Below, piece by piece: positions 7,476-15,208 of a stretch of DNA of 39,776 nt. The first letter of the stretch is position 1. Each line of letters opens with the position of its first letter. Made by a program: the position numbers and the translations under genes. The notes beneath the pieces are model-generated. The model was not told the origin of the DNA, did no database searches, and saw only the letters and a list, made by a program, of their open reading frames with translations. Source of the stretch: JBBQWT01 sp038210375 (lineage in GTDB: Bacteria; Acidobacteriota; Terriglobia; Terriglobales; Acidobacteriaceae); the NCBI GenBank assembly GCA_038210375.1, contig JBBQWT010000026.1, forward strand, positions 1-39,776. The letters run 5' to 3'.

Positions 7476-8114
7476 TCAAACCATGGGCTCCCAGCGGTCC
7501 GTACGCCAACCATTTTCCCGCCAGTCCTGGTAGCAGCGGTATGCAAACCACGACACCGTCCCTATCATGCCCGCACATCCCAGCCTGAATACCCACGCGG
7601 CAATGGTGGTGTCGTGATTCAGCACCCCGAGGTGCGAGAACATGTAGTGCCAGTCGTGCATGTCAGGGTCCATCTCGTCGCCGCTCATCACGCCGACGCC
7701 GATGGCGATGTACTGTAAAGCCATAGCACGGGCGTCGGCCATATAGCGCGAAATCCCCAGAAAGTTCTCAAACATCACGACCATTAAGAGACTGGCCCCT
7801 AGCGCCTGGCGGCGGACGTAGAACGCCAGCGCCAGCAGAAAGGGAACCAGCAACTGCAGAACTGTTCCCCCGGCGACGGTCATGGCGCGGGGGAAATAGC
7901 TGAACAGCGCATGACCGCCTTCATGGACCACGGCGTTGCCGGAATCGAGAAACATGAAGTCGCCGCCTTCCTTGCCCAGCGCATACCAGAGGAACCACCC
8001 GAAAAACGCCAGCCCGCCAACGGCTTCCGCCGGCGAAAGCGGACGCCACTGCGAGGCCCACACCTGGCGCCAGAACTGAGCCAGATCGTCGAAATATTGG
8101 GCAAAGGTTCCCAT
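7476..8114 (-). CDS. M50-like membrane protein with HEGGH zinc motif
   Basis: The 212-aa protein has about five hydrophobic segments. After the first helix it carries VVHEGGHALFSYF (HEGGH at about residues 64-68), which fits the HExxH zinc motif of gluzincins and site-2 type (M50) membrane proteases. A later stretch GDEMDPDMHDWHYMF (about 144-158) is rich in Asp and His and could supply a third ligand. The classic M50 second motif (NxxPxxxxDG) is not present, so it may be a distant peptidase or a non-proteolytic relative. The HEAT-repeat gene ends 3 bases before this start, so the two form an operon. No strong ribosome site is seen; coupling is likely. Confidence 0.6.
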   Translation of the reverse strand: MGTFAQYFDDLAQFWRQVWASQWRPLSPAEAVGGLAFFGWFLWYALGKEGGDFMFLDSGNAVVHEGGHALFSYFPRAMTVAGGTVLQLLVPFLLALAFYVRRQALGASLLMVVMFENFLGISRYMADARAMALQYIAIGVGVMSGDEMDPDMHDWHYMFSHLGVLNHDTTIAAWVFRLGCAGMIGTVSWFAYRCYQDWRENGWRTDRWEPMV

Positions 8115-8117
8115 GGC

Positions 8118-9092
8118 TCAGGACGGATCTTCGCGATGCGATGCCAGGGCCGGCGCGAATTGCGGATGCTCCGCGATGATTTTACGAAGGCGCGACATGG
8201 TCTCTTCTGCGGGATGCGACCGCAGGATGGCGTCGATCGCCGCCGCGGCGTGCGGCGATTCCTTATCCACCAGATCCAACAGGAAATCGGCTGCCGCTGG
8301 CTGCCGCGTCAAGGCGATGGCGGAAAGCAGCACCGGACTCAGGACGGCATCGTGATCGAGCAGAAAACACCGGTGCAGCGAATCAAAAGCCTGCGGGCAG
8401 CGCGTGGCGGCGATGGCGAAGGCGGCTTCGGTGGCCGCATCACCGCCCGCCGCCATAAACCGCTCCACCCAGGGAATTGCGCCCTTGCCTTCGATATTCA
8501 AGACCCCGGCATAACAGGCTCCCAGGACCTCAGGTTCATCGCCGGCCACTACCGCGCGCATGCGCAACAGCAGCGCGGAGGCGGGGGAGCCCACCTGTTC
8601 GATCGAGCGCACCGCTTCGAGGCGCACCGTTTTGTCAGAGTCGGCGAACAGGTCGACCAGGTATTGCAGCAAATCGTGGTTAGAAAGCTGGCGGCATTGC
8701 ACCAGGCCCAGGGCGCAGGCGCCGCGCAGCCGCCCGGCGGTATCGGACTGGCCTTTCCATACCGGTTCCATCTGGATGTGGCGCATGCCGCGCAAAAAGA
8801 CCTCGGCCTCCTGATATTCCAGCGCGGCCAGCGCCTGGGCCAGGGCATGCTTGGCCCAGCATTGCGGATCATTCTTGATGGGATTGGTAAAAAAGCGATC
8901 GAATGATTCAAGAAGGTCGGGGACCAGATCGGCCAGCCGGAAGTCCCGAATCAGGTTCGCGGCCTGGGCGGCGACATAGTTATTACGATGCGCCAGCGCC
9001 CGCCGCAAGGCCCCTACGGATTCCCCGGGCGGTCGCCGGCGCATCTCTTCGAGCGCGGCGAGGTCCTCGGCAAAGCTCTTTTTCCCCGGCAT
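8118..9092 (-). CDS. HEAT-repeat protein
   Basis: The 324-aa protein consists largely of repeated helical pairs with the HEAT/armadillo pattern, for example LRRALAHRNNYVAAQAANLI, LFADSDKTVRLEAVRSIEQVG and DFLLDLVDKESPHAAAAIDAIL. These form superhelical protein-protein interaction scaffolds; no catalytic motif is visible and no signal peptide, so it is probably cytoplasmic. I chose ATG 9092 (MPGKKSFAEDLAALEE); a GTG at 9122 would add ten residues and neither has a good ribosome site. It is co-transcribed with the HEGGH membrane protein three bases downstream, and is a natural candidate for its cytoplasmic partner. The partner idea is inference. Confidence 0.75.
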   Translation of the reverse strand: MPGKKSFAEDLAALEEMRRRPPGESVGALRRALAHRNNYVAAQAANLIRDFRLADLVPDLLESFDRFFTNPIKNDPQCWAKHALAQALAALEYQEAEVFLRGMRHIQMEPVWKGQSDTAGRLRGACALGLVQCRQLSNHDLLQYLVDLFADSDKTVRLEAVRSIEQVGSPASALLLRMRAVVAGDEPEVLGACYAGVLNIEGKGAIPWVERFMAAGGDAATEAAFAIAATRCPQAFDSLHRCFLLDHDAVLSPVLLSAIALTRQPAAADFLLDLVDKESPHAAAAIDAILRSHPAEETMSRLRKIIAEHPQFAPALASHREDPS

Positions 9093-9281
9093 CGCAGGCA
9101 GTATAGCGCGGCCGGGGGGCACGTTTGGCGCGGGCGAAGCGCGGCGGCTACCCGGACGCCACGCTATCCAATCGCTGTCTGGCGCGTCAGACTAAGGTAT
9201 TCTGCTCGCCAGATGATTCAGGCATTTGCGCGAATCACCCGGCTCGGCGAAGTTAATCTGGCAACTCAACCGGAGGTACTT

Positions 9282-10346
9282 TTGAAAAAACTTACTTGTG
9301 GGTCACTTTTGTTGATGGCGTTGCTCGCCGGAATGGCGCTGCCGGCTTGGTCCCAAAGTTTCTTGACCCTGCCCGAAGCCAGCCAGCGCGCCCGCGTCAC
9401 CCAGCGCATTGGAGTGAGTGATGTCACCATCGTCTATCACCGTCCGCTGGTCAATGGCCGCAAGCTATGGGGAGGGCTCGTCCCTTACGGCCAGGTATGG
9501 CGCGCCGGGGCCAACGAGAACACCACCATCGAGTTTTCCGATCCCGTGAGTATCGAAGGCAGCCCTCTGGCGGCGGGAATTTATGGCCTGCACATGATTC
9601 CCGGTGAGAAAGAATGGACGGTGATTTTTTCCCGGGCGGCAACTTCCTGGGGAAGCTTCAGCTACGACCAGGCCGAGGACGCCCTGCGCGTGCAGGCGCA
9701 TGCCCGTCCATCGGAGATGCATGAAGCGCTGGTCTATGATTTCGACGACCTCAAGCCCGACTCGGCGCTGCTCACCATGCGCTGGGGAGAACTCGCCGTG
9801 CCGTTCAAGGTGGGCGTAGACGTGAATACCATCACCACCGCAAAATTGCGCAGCCAGCTGCGCGGCGGAATTCAATATTCATGGGAAGGATGGGACGAGG
9901 CCGCCAACTACATTCTGAACGCCAAGGGCAGCGCCGAAGACGCTCTCAAGTATTCCAACCAATCGATCCAGGTGGAGCAACGCTTCGACAACCTGATGAC
10001 CAGAGCGCGCGCGCAGCAGGCGTTAGGCCGCTCCTCGGAGGCGGCTGCGTCGCGCGATCAGGCCATGCAGATCGGCAGCGCCATGCAGGTGCACAGCTAC
10101 GGCCGCCAGCTAATGATGAGCGGACACCAGGCGGAAGGGTTTAACGTCTTCGGCAACAACATCAAGAAGTATCCGGATTCCTGGATCGTACATTCGGAAA
10201 TTGCTCGTCTGGCTGTCGCCCAAGGGGACTTCGACACCGCGGTCATGCAAATGAAGCTCTGCCTCGCGGGAGCGCCTCCATCCGTGAAGCCGCAACTCGA
10301 GGGGCTGGTCAAACGGCTGGAGAACCGGGAAGACATCAATAAATAA
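9282..10346 (+). CDS. DUF2911 exported protein with TPR-like C-terminal half
   Basis: The 354-aa product begins with a clear signal peptide (KKLTCGSLLLMALLAGM, AWSQS cleavage region). Residues about 30-190 match DUF2911, a periplasmic domain of unknown function: YHRPLVNGRKLWGGLVPYG, VWRAGANENTTIEFSDPV and AAGIYGLHMIPGEKEWTVIF are its usual conserved blocks. The C-terminal half is helical and resembles tetratricopeptide repeats (AEDALKYSNQSIQVE, ALGRSSEAAASRDQA). I chose TTG 9282 because GGAGG (9272-9276) is five bases upstream and the signal peptide then begins at residue 1; the frame stays open upstream to ATG 9212 without a ribosome site. It converges on the hemerythrin gene. Confidence 0.85.
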   Translation: MKKLTCGSLLLMALLAGMALPAWSQSFLTLPEASQRARVTQRIGVSDVTIVYHRPLVNGRKLWGGLVPYGQVWRAGANENTTIEFSDPVSIEGSPLAAGIYGLHMIPGEKEWTVIFSRAATSWGSFSYDQAEDALRVQAHARPSEMHEALVYDFDDLKPDSALLTMRWGELAVPFKVGVDVNTITTAKLRSQLRGGIQYSWEGWDEAANYILNAKGSAEDALKYSNQSIQVEQRFDNLMTRARAQQALGRSSEAAASRDQAMQIGSAMQVHSYGRQLMMSGHQAEGFNVFGNNIKKYPDSWIVHSEIARLAVAQGDFDTAVMQMKLCLAGAPPSVKPQLEGLVKRLENREDINK

Positions 10347-10380
10347 CCGCCCGCGACGGCTACCGTGTTCGCGCGGGCGG
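10347..10380. terminator. Hairpin between convergent genes
   Basis: CCGCCCGCG (10347-10355) pairs perfectly with CGCGGGCGG (10372-10380), with a small ACGG/CCGT stem nested inside. It follows the DUF2911 stop directly and faces the hemerythrin stop at 10402. No T-run is present. Confidence 0.5.
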
Positions 10381-10401
10381 GGCTTCTATGGCCGTGCTCG
10401 C

Positions 10402-10884
10402 CTAACTGGCTTCGTCGCGGGTTTTCTGCAGTTGCCGCGGACCTTCAGCCTCCACTTCCTTCTTGCGCGCCAGCATCCGGGCACCCAGCTCCTTGAGCTC
10501 CGATTCATCGAACAGGCGGCGCGCTTTCTTGAACATGTCTTCTTCTTCTTCCTCGATATGGTGCTCCACGTTCTCCTTCATCACGGTGAGCTTGGCGCCC
10601 CACATCTCATCATCGGTTTTCAGTTTTGTGAGCTCGCCCATGATGGTGTCCACCACGTGGTGCTCTTCGAAGCCTTCCAGCACGATGTCCTTCATCTTGG
10701 CTTGTTTTTCGAATGCCGGATAAAGAATTTCTTCCTCAATAATTTCGTGGATGGTGAGTTCGCGCTTGACCCGTGCAAACAGCTCGGTGCGCGTCACTGC
10801 CGCGCGTTCCGTGGTTTCGTCCAGTTGTGACAACAGCTTCTTGACCTTCTCATGGTCTTCTTTCAGCAGGGATATGGCGTCCAT
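10402..10884 (-). CDS. Hemerythrin-like HHE-domain protein
   Basis: The 160-aa cytoplasmic protein is a four-helix HHE cation-binding domain. Likely diiron ligands visible are H11 (LLKEDHEKV), H46 and E50 (TIHEIIEEEILYP), H75/H76 (EEHHVV), and H108/H109 with E112-E113 (VEHHIEEEEEDMF). Relatives bind O2 or NO or buffer iron and oxidative stress. ATG 10884 was chosen because the conserved helix starts there and GAGGA lies about nine bases upstream; the frame remains open further but without resemblance to the family. The acidic run of five glutamates is typical of this subgroup. It is divergent from the GGDEF gene across about 350 bases. Confidence 0.88.
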   Translation of the reverse strand: MDAISLLKEDHEKVKKLLSQLDETTERAAVTRTELFARVKRELTIHEIIEEEILYPAFEKQAKMKDIVLEGFEEHHVVDTIMGELTKLKTDDEMWGAKLTVMKENVEHHIEEEEEDMFKKARRLFDESELKELGARMLARKKEVEAEGPRQLQKTRDEAS

Positions 10885-11232
10885 TGTGGTTTGTCCTCGG
10901 GAAGAATATTTACTGTCTGGCTTGGATGCGCGGGACACGGAGAAGTTGTTCAATGGAGCGAGGCCTGAGATTTTTTTCATTTGCCGGATTCAGCCCAAAA
11001 AGCGAGGGACAATCGCCCGCTGGGCGCTGTCATTTTCAACCGCGGACGCGAACCTCCGTCACCTCGCGCCCCACTCCATCAGGCGCGTAACGTTCGCCCG
11101 CCACGGTGCCGAACCGGGAAGATTCCCACGGGGGGAAAGGCTAAAATTTTTTCTCATCTTCTTTTTGCCCAACCCTTGGCTGCTGCAGCACCGGTGGTTC
11201 ATGGTGGATTAAGAGAAAACACCAGGCACACA
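10885..11232. other. Divergent intergenic region
   Basis: This 348-base interval separates the divergent hemerythrin and GGDEF genes and must hold both promoters. I see no strong sigma-70 match. There is an A/T-rich tract (AAAATTTTTTCTCATCTTCTTTTT) at about 11144-11167 and a small GGGAAGATTCCC palindrome at about 11116-11127. No RNA gene is recognisable. Confidence 0.35.
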
Positions 11233-12672
11233 ATGACCGCTGCAGCCAGATCCGCGCCATTAGAAACCCTGGCCTCTTTACCGGGAAACCTGGTGGGAAA
11301 TCCATCGCAAAAAAAACGCCATCCCCACCTTTCGCTTCTCGGCCTCAACATCGCCAAGCGGCTCAGTTTTCTCTTCGGAGCGCTGATTGCAGGGTTGGCC
11401 ACCATTGTGATGCTGGGGTGGTTTTCGCATGTCCCGGAGCTGCTTACGTCGCTCCCCGGCTATGTGGGAATGAAAGCTAATACCGCCTTATGTTTTCTGC
11501 TGGGCGGAATTGCGGTAATGTCCTTGAAAAACAAGAGAGTGCCGCTGATTTCCTTGTTTTGTTCCGTGGCGGTGCTGCTCATCGCCGCGCTCAACGTGCT
11601 CGAATTCGTCTCCCACCACTCCTTTGGCATCGATGAGCTCCTGATCATCGATCGCTCTTCCTCAGCCTTTCCGGGAATGATGGCGCCGTTGGCGGCAGTC
11701 AATTTATGCGTAGCCGCATGCAGCCTCATCTGCCTGTCGATGCGCGCGCCCCGGGTGGTGCTCGCCCAGCTCATCGCCTTGCTGGCGGGCATGTCCTCTT
11801 TGTTTGCCATGCTGGGATACATGCTCGGCGTCCCCTCGCTCTATGACGCCACCCCCTACTCCTCCATTGCGCTGCAGAGTGCGGCCGCGTTGTTCACCTT
11901 CAGCCTCAGCATTTTCTTCAGCCACCCCGATTCCGGAATCATGACCCTTTTCTGGTCTGAAACCAGCGGTGGCGTGGTGGCCCGGCGACTCATTCCCATG
12001 GCCGTCGCCGTCCCCATTGTTCTCGCCGGGTTCTTCGTGCGTGACAACTTCAACTTTGGCGAGATCAAGCTTGGAGTCGCCCTCATCGTCATCTGCAACG
12101 TGCTGCTTTTCGTCATCCTGGTATGGTGGCTGGCCCTGTTTCTTGATCGCAGCGAAAAGCAGAAGTTGCAACTGGAGAGGCTTTCCCAGATCGACCCCTT
12201 GACCGGTGTCTTCAACCGCCGCTTCTGCGATCAGCGACTCGACGAAGAGGTCAAACGCTGCCAGCGTTTCCAGACCAGTTTTTCCCTCATCGTGATCGAC
12301 ATCGACCATTTCAAGCACATCAACGATTCCCATGGGCATCTGGCCGGCGATTCCGCTCTCTGTGAGGTAGCGCGCCTGCTCAAATCCTGCCTGCGGGACG
12401 TTGACAGCCTGTGCCGTTTTGGCGGAGAAGAGTTTGTGGTGCTGGCCGTCGGAACCAATATCGCTGCGGCCGCCATACTTGCCGAAAGGTTGCGCTGCGC
12501 CGTTGCCCAGGGCGAGTTTCCCGATATCGGCAAACTCACCATCAGCATCGGCATCGCCGAATATCCCCTCCACGGCGATGAAGTCAGCACCCTCATCGGC
12601 GCCGCCGACGCTGCCATGTACCAGGCCAAGTCCCAGGGCAGAAACCGGGTTTCCATTTCCCTGGCTGCCTGA
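11233..12672 (+). CDS. Membrane diguanylate cyclase (GGDEF)
   Basis: The 479-aa protein has an N-terminal multi-helix membrane sensor of about eight segments (residues about 42-305) that includes GMKANTALCFLLGG, a block also seen in polytopic sensor kinases. A short linker leads to a GGDEF domain (about 315-479): DPLTGVFNRR, DIDHFKHINDSHGHLAGD and active-site loop GGEEF (397-401). The inhibitory site RxxD is present as RDVD (388-391), five residues before GGEEF, so product inhibition is expected. It should make c-di-GMP from GTP at the inner membrane. ATG 11233 starts the conserved protein; the ribosome site is weak. A PilZ receptor lies about 12 kb downstream. Confidence 0.9.
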   Translation: MTAAARSAPLETLASLPGNLVGNPSQKKRHPHLSLLGLNIAKRLSFLFGALIAGLATIVMLGWFSHVPELLTSLPGYVGMKANTALCFLLGGIAVMSLKNKRVPLISLFCSVAVLLIAALNVLEFVSHHSFGIDELLIIDRSSSAFPGMMAPLAAVNLCVAACSLICLSMRAPRVVLAQLIALLAGMSSLFAMLGYMLGVPSLYDATPYSSIALQSAAALFTFSLSIFFSHPDSGIMTLFWSETSGGVVARRLIPMAVAVPIVLAGFFVRDNFNFGEIKLGVALIVICNVLLFVILVWWLALFLDRSEKQKLQLERLSQIDPLTGVFNRRFCDQRLDEEVKRCQRFQTSFSLIVIDIDHFKHINDSHGHLAGDSALCEVARLLKSCLRDVDSLCRFGGEEFVVLAVGTNIAAAAILAERLRCAVAQGEFPDIGKLTISIGIAEYPLHGDEVSTLIGAADAAMYQAKSQGRNRVSISLAA

Positions 12673-12856
12673 CATTTAACTTTGTTGACCTCATCAAACA
12701 TCTCCTTCCGTTGTTACATCCGTTATCCAATCCCAATCGTTCTTGGTGTAATCGGATTTTAGAGCGCGGATTAGAGCCTCGTTCCACCGTCCTACCATTG
12801 TTGATTTCTGCCGAGAGAACCACCCCGCTCCAGCTAAAAAGATTGGGAGATCATTC

Positions 12857-13612
12857 ATGAGCCGTCTTCGTTTGCCGAAACTTGTTCTCACCGCGGCTTT
12901 TGCCGTGTTGCTGACTTCGTGTGGCAGTAATAACCCGATAACAACCACTCCAGCTTTTACCCCCACCTTCACCAACTCAAGCTTGAATGGCAGCTTTGTT
13001 TTCACCGCCGCCGGAACCGATCCCGTGGATGGCGATTATTTTGCCGCCGGCAGTTTTACCGCCGATGGCGCCGGCAACCTGATTGGATTGGAAGACGTGA
13101 ACCTGGGATCCGGCGTGGATGCCAATGTGCCCGTCTCCGGCACCTATCTCATTAATGCCAACGGCAGCGGCACCCTCAACCTGGTGGATGCCAGCGGAAA
13201 TAAAGACACCCTCGCCGTACAGCTTGATAATTCCGGCGGCGCCGTTCTTTCTTCTTTCGACGCCGGGCCGTCCGGCACCCTCGAGCGCCAGTCTCTGGGC
13301 AGCTTCGTTCGCTCCGGCGCCTATACGTTTTCAGTAACCGGCAGCGATAACCTGGGCGCTCTTTCCATCATCGGGACTTTTAACGTGGATAGCCTGGGCA
13401 ACGTGACCGGCGGCAAGCAGGACGTGACCGAAAACGGTATTACCACCGCCGGCGTCGCATTCACCGGCGTCATGTCACCGATTTTCGACTTTGGCCGCGG
13501 CCGTATCCTGTTGGGCGGAAATTCCTACAGCTATTACGTGGTCTCCAACAACAAGATCATCCTGGTCGGGCTTGACCCCAACGTGTTCCTGCATGGCACG
13601 GCCACCAAATAA
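12857..13612 (+). CDS. Lipoprotein with duplicated beta domain
   Basis: The 251-aa protein has a lipoprotein signal peptide ending in the lipobox LLTSC, so Cys22 should be lipidated. The mature part is two related halves: the first contains NGSFVFTAAGTDP..YFAAGSFTADGAGNLIG..DVN and the second GAYTFSVTGSDN..LSIIGTFNVDSLGNVTGGKQDV, an internal duplication of a Gly/Ser/Asn-rich beta-sheet unit. Similar repeats are common in acidobacterial surface lipoproteins of unknown function; that is from memory. GGGAG (12845-12849) precedes ATG 12857. It lies 70 bases upstream of the DUF4331 gene on the same strand, so the two may be co-expressed. Confidence 0.75.
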   Translation: MSRLRLPKLVLTAAFAVLLTSCGSNNPITTTPAFTPTFTNSSLNGSFVFTAAGTDPVDGDYFAAGSFTADGAGNLIGLEDVNLGSGVDANVPVSGTYLINANGSGTLNLVDASGNKDTLAVQLDNSGGAVLSSFDAGPSGTLERQSLGSFVRSGAYTFSVTGSDNLGALSIIGTFNVDSLGNVTGGKQDVTENGITTAGVAFTGVMSPIFDFGRGRILLGGNSYSYYVVSNNKIILVGLDPNVFLHGTATK

Positions 13613-13682
13613 TCACGATTCAGATATCTTGCAGAAAATTGATTGACCCAAAAATTTAATTCGCATATTTCGGAGAATAAAT

Positions 13683-15122
13683 ATGAAGAAGTTTGGTTTT
13701 AGCTCTGCTTTGCGGTTCTTGTTGTTCGCCCTCGCGGTCTCCGTATTCGGCGGCCCTCTGCCTTCTCTCCATGCCGCCGACCACCGGGAAGCGCCCCGTG
13801 TGGATTCGATTCCCGAAGGTGATATTACCGACGTATATACGTTCACCGATCCGGTGGATCCCTCCCGAGTGGTCTTCATCATGAACGTAAATCCATTTGC
13901 GGTGCCCGGCGAGCTTCCCAGCTATTCCTTTTCGCCGGACTACCTGTACCAGTTCAAGATCGACAACACCGGTGACGCCAAGGAAGACAAGGTGATCCAG
14001 GTGGTGTTCAGCGGCACCGGTCAGAAACAGACTGTGCAGGTCTTTGGCCCGGCCGCGCCGGTCACCACCGGCGCCCGCAATCAGTTGCTCACCTCGGCGG
14101 CCACCGCCAGCGGCGCCTTCGGAGCGGTAATCGGTTCGAGCAGCGCGGTGCAGGCTTTTACCGGACTGCGGGATGATCCTTTCGTCTTCGACGTCAGCCA
14201 GTTTTTCCGCATCCTCAACGGCTCACAGGACCTCTTCCGCCAGGTCGGCGGCTCGTTCCGTGGACGCGCGGTTCGTCCCGACGGCACCAGCGGGGTTGAC
14301 ACCTTCGGCGGCTTCGATGTCACCTCCATCGTAATTTCCGTCCCCAAGTCGATGGTCCGCGGCGCAACCTCCAAGATCAATGTGTGGGGCACGGTAAGCG
14401 AACCGGTTACCCCGCGCCACGGCGCGCGCACCTTCAACCAGTTCGAGCGCATGGGCCAGGAAGTCTTTGCCACCGTGTTTATTCCCTCGGGCGCTCCTCG
14501 CGACCTTGAGAACCAGGAAATTCCCGAGCACGACGTAGCCAACTATTCCAGCCTGATTCCCGATGCCCTCACCACCACCGATAACGACGGCACAGGAAAC
14601 ACCATTGCCGGACGCGCGGCGTTGCTGACCGCCCTCGGTCTCACCGCTCCACCCAACGGCGCACCCCTGCTCTTGCCCGGCAGCTTCGCCAACACCGACA
14701 AAGACCTGCTGCGCAAGGAATTGCTGCCTGACGTTCTGCGGCTTGATCTGGACTTGCCCTCCGCCACCCAGGCGATTGGCGCCTTTGGCCTGCAAAACGG
14801 ACGCCGCCTGCAGGATTCGGTGACCGATATCGCCGTGCAACTGCTGCGCCAGCTCGCCGACGTTCACTTCCCATCGACCGTCACCGGCGGTGGACCGGTG
14901 GGTACGCGCGTGGCCCTCGAATGCTCCTTGTACCCCAACTGCCAGGACCGGCGAGTGCTGGTCGTGGTGCAGGGCACCGACTGGATCAAGCCTGATTCCC
15001 AGGTGATTGATGAAACCTTTAACGGCAATGACCGTCCGTTCCTGGCCACTTTCCCTTACATCGCTCTGCCTCACCCGCTGCCGGGTGATGCAGGCACCAT
15101 CGGCTTCCCGCCGCAACAGTAA
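13683..15122 (+). CDS. DUF4331 exported protein
   Basis: The 479-aa protein has a signal peptide (residues about 1-31, ALAVSVFGGPLPSLHAAD). The mature N-terminus starts with DHREAPRVDS, the hallmark block of DUF4331, followed by DITDVYTFTDP, VVFIMNVNPF and YQFKIDNTGD. The later part has RNPFVQISR-like family regions replaced here by VSQFFRILNGSQDLFR, GFDVTSIVISVPKSMV and a C-terminal PFLATFPYIALPHP. The family is exported and of unknown function, often in heterotrophs with large secretomes. Length is typical. GGAG (13672-13675) precedes the ATG. A strong intrinsic terminator follows, ending the lipoprotein-DUF4331 unit. Confidence 0.85.
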   Translation: MKKFGFSSALRFLLFALAVSVFGGPLPSLHAADHREAPRVDSIPEGDITDVYTFTDPVDPSRVVFIMNVNPFAVPGELPSYSFSPDYLYQFKIDNTGDAKEDKVIQVVFSGTGQKQTVQVFGPAAPVTTGARNQLLTSAATASGAFGAVIGSSSAVQAFTGLRDDPFVFDVSQFFRILNGSQDLFRQVGGSFRGRAVRPDGTSGVDTFGGFDVTSIVISVPKSMVRGATSKINVWGTVSEPVTPRHGARTFNQFERMGQEVFATVFIPSGAPRDLENQEIPEHDVANYSSLIPDALTTTDNDGTGNTIAGRAALLTALGLTAPPNGAPLLLPGSFANTDKDLLRKELLPDVLRLDLDLPSATQAIGAFGLQNGRRLQDSVTDIAVQLLRQLADVHFPSTVTGGGPVGTRVALECSLYPNCQDRRVLVVVQGTDWIKPDSQVIDETFNGNDRPFLATFPYIALPHPLPGDAGTIGFPPQQ

Positions 15123-15146
15123 CCAGCGCTACACCAACCTTGACCG

Positions 15147-15182
15147 GGGAAGGGGCCCATTTGCGGGCCCCTTCCCTTTTTT
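15147..15182 (+). terminator. Intrinsic terminator after DUF4331
   Basis: A perfect 12-bp stem GGGAAGGGGCCC/GGGCCCCTTCCC with a 6-base loop is followed by six T residues. It lies 24 bases after the DUF4331 stop. Confidence 0.9.
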
Positions 15183-15208
15183 ATTGGTTGTGGGGAATCT
15201 TTCGCAAG

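Noticed and set aside
7911..8906. Plus-strand frame of 331 codons opposite the HEAT and HEGGH genes
   Set aside because: Antisense shadow: rich in Arg, His and Gln, no ribosome site, and the opposite strand has recognisable HEAT repeats.
11704..12675. Long minus-strand frame of 323 codons under the GGDEF gene
   Set aside because: It is antisense to a clearly recognisable diguanylate cyclase, has low-complexity composition typical of GC-rich shadow frames and no family match.
14223..15116. Minus-strand frame of 297 codons inside DUF4331
   Set aside because: Shadow of DUF4331, whose family blocks and signal peptide are on the plus strand.
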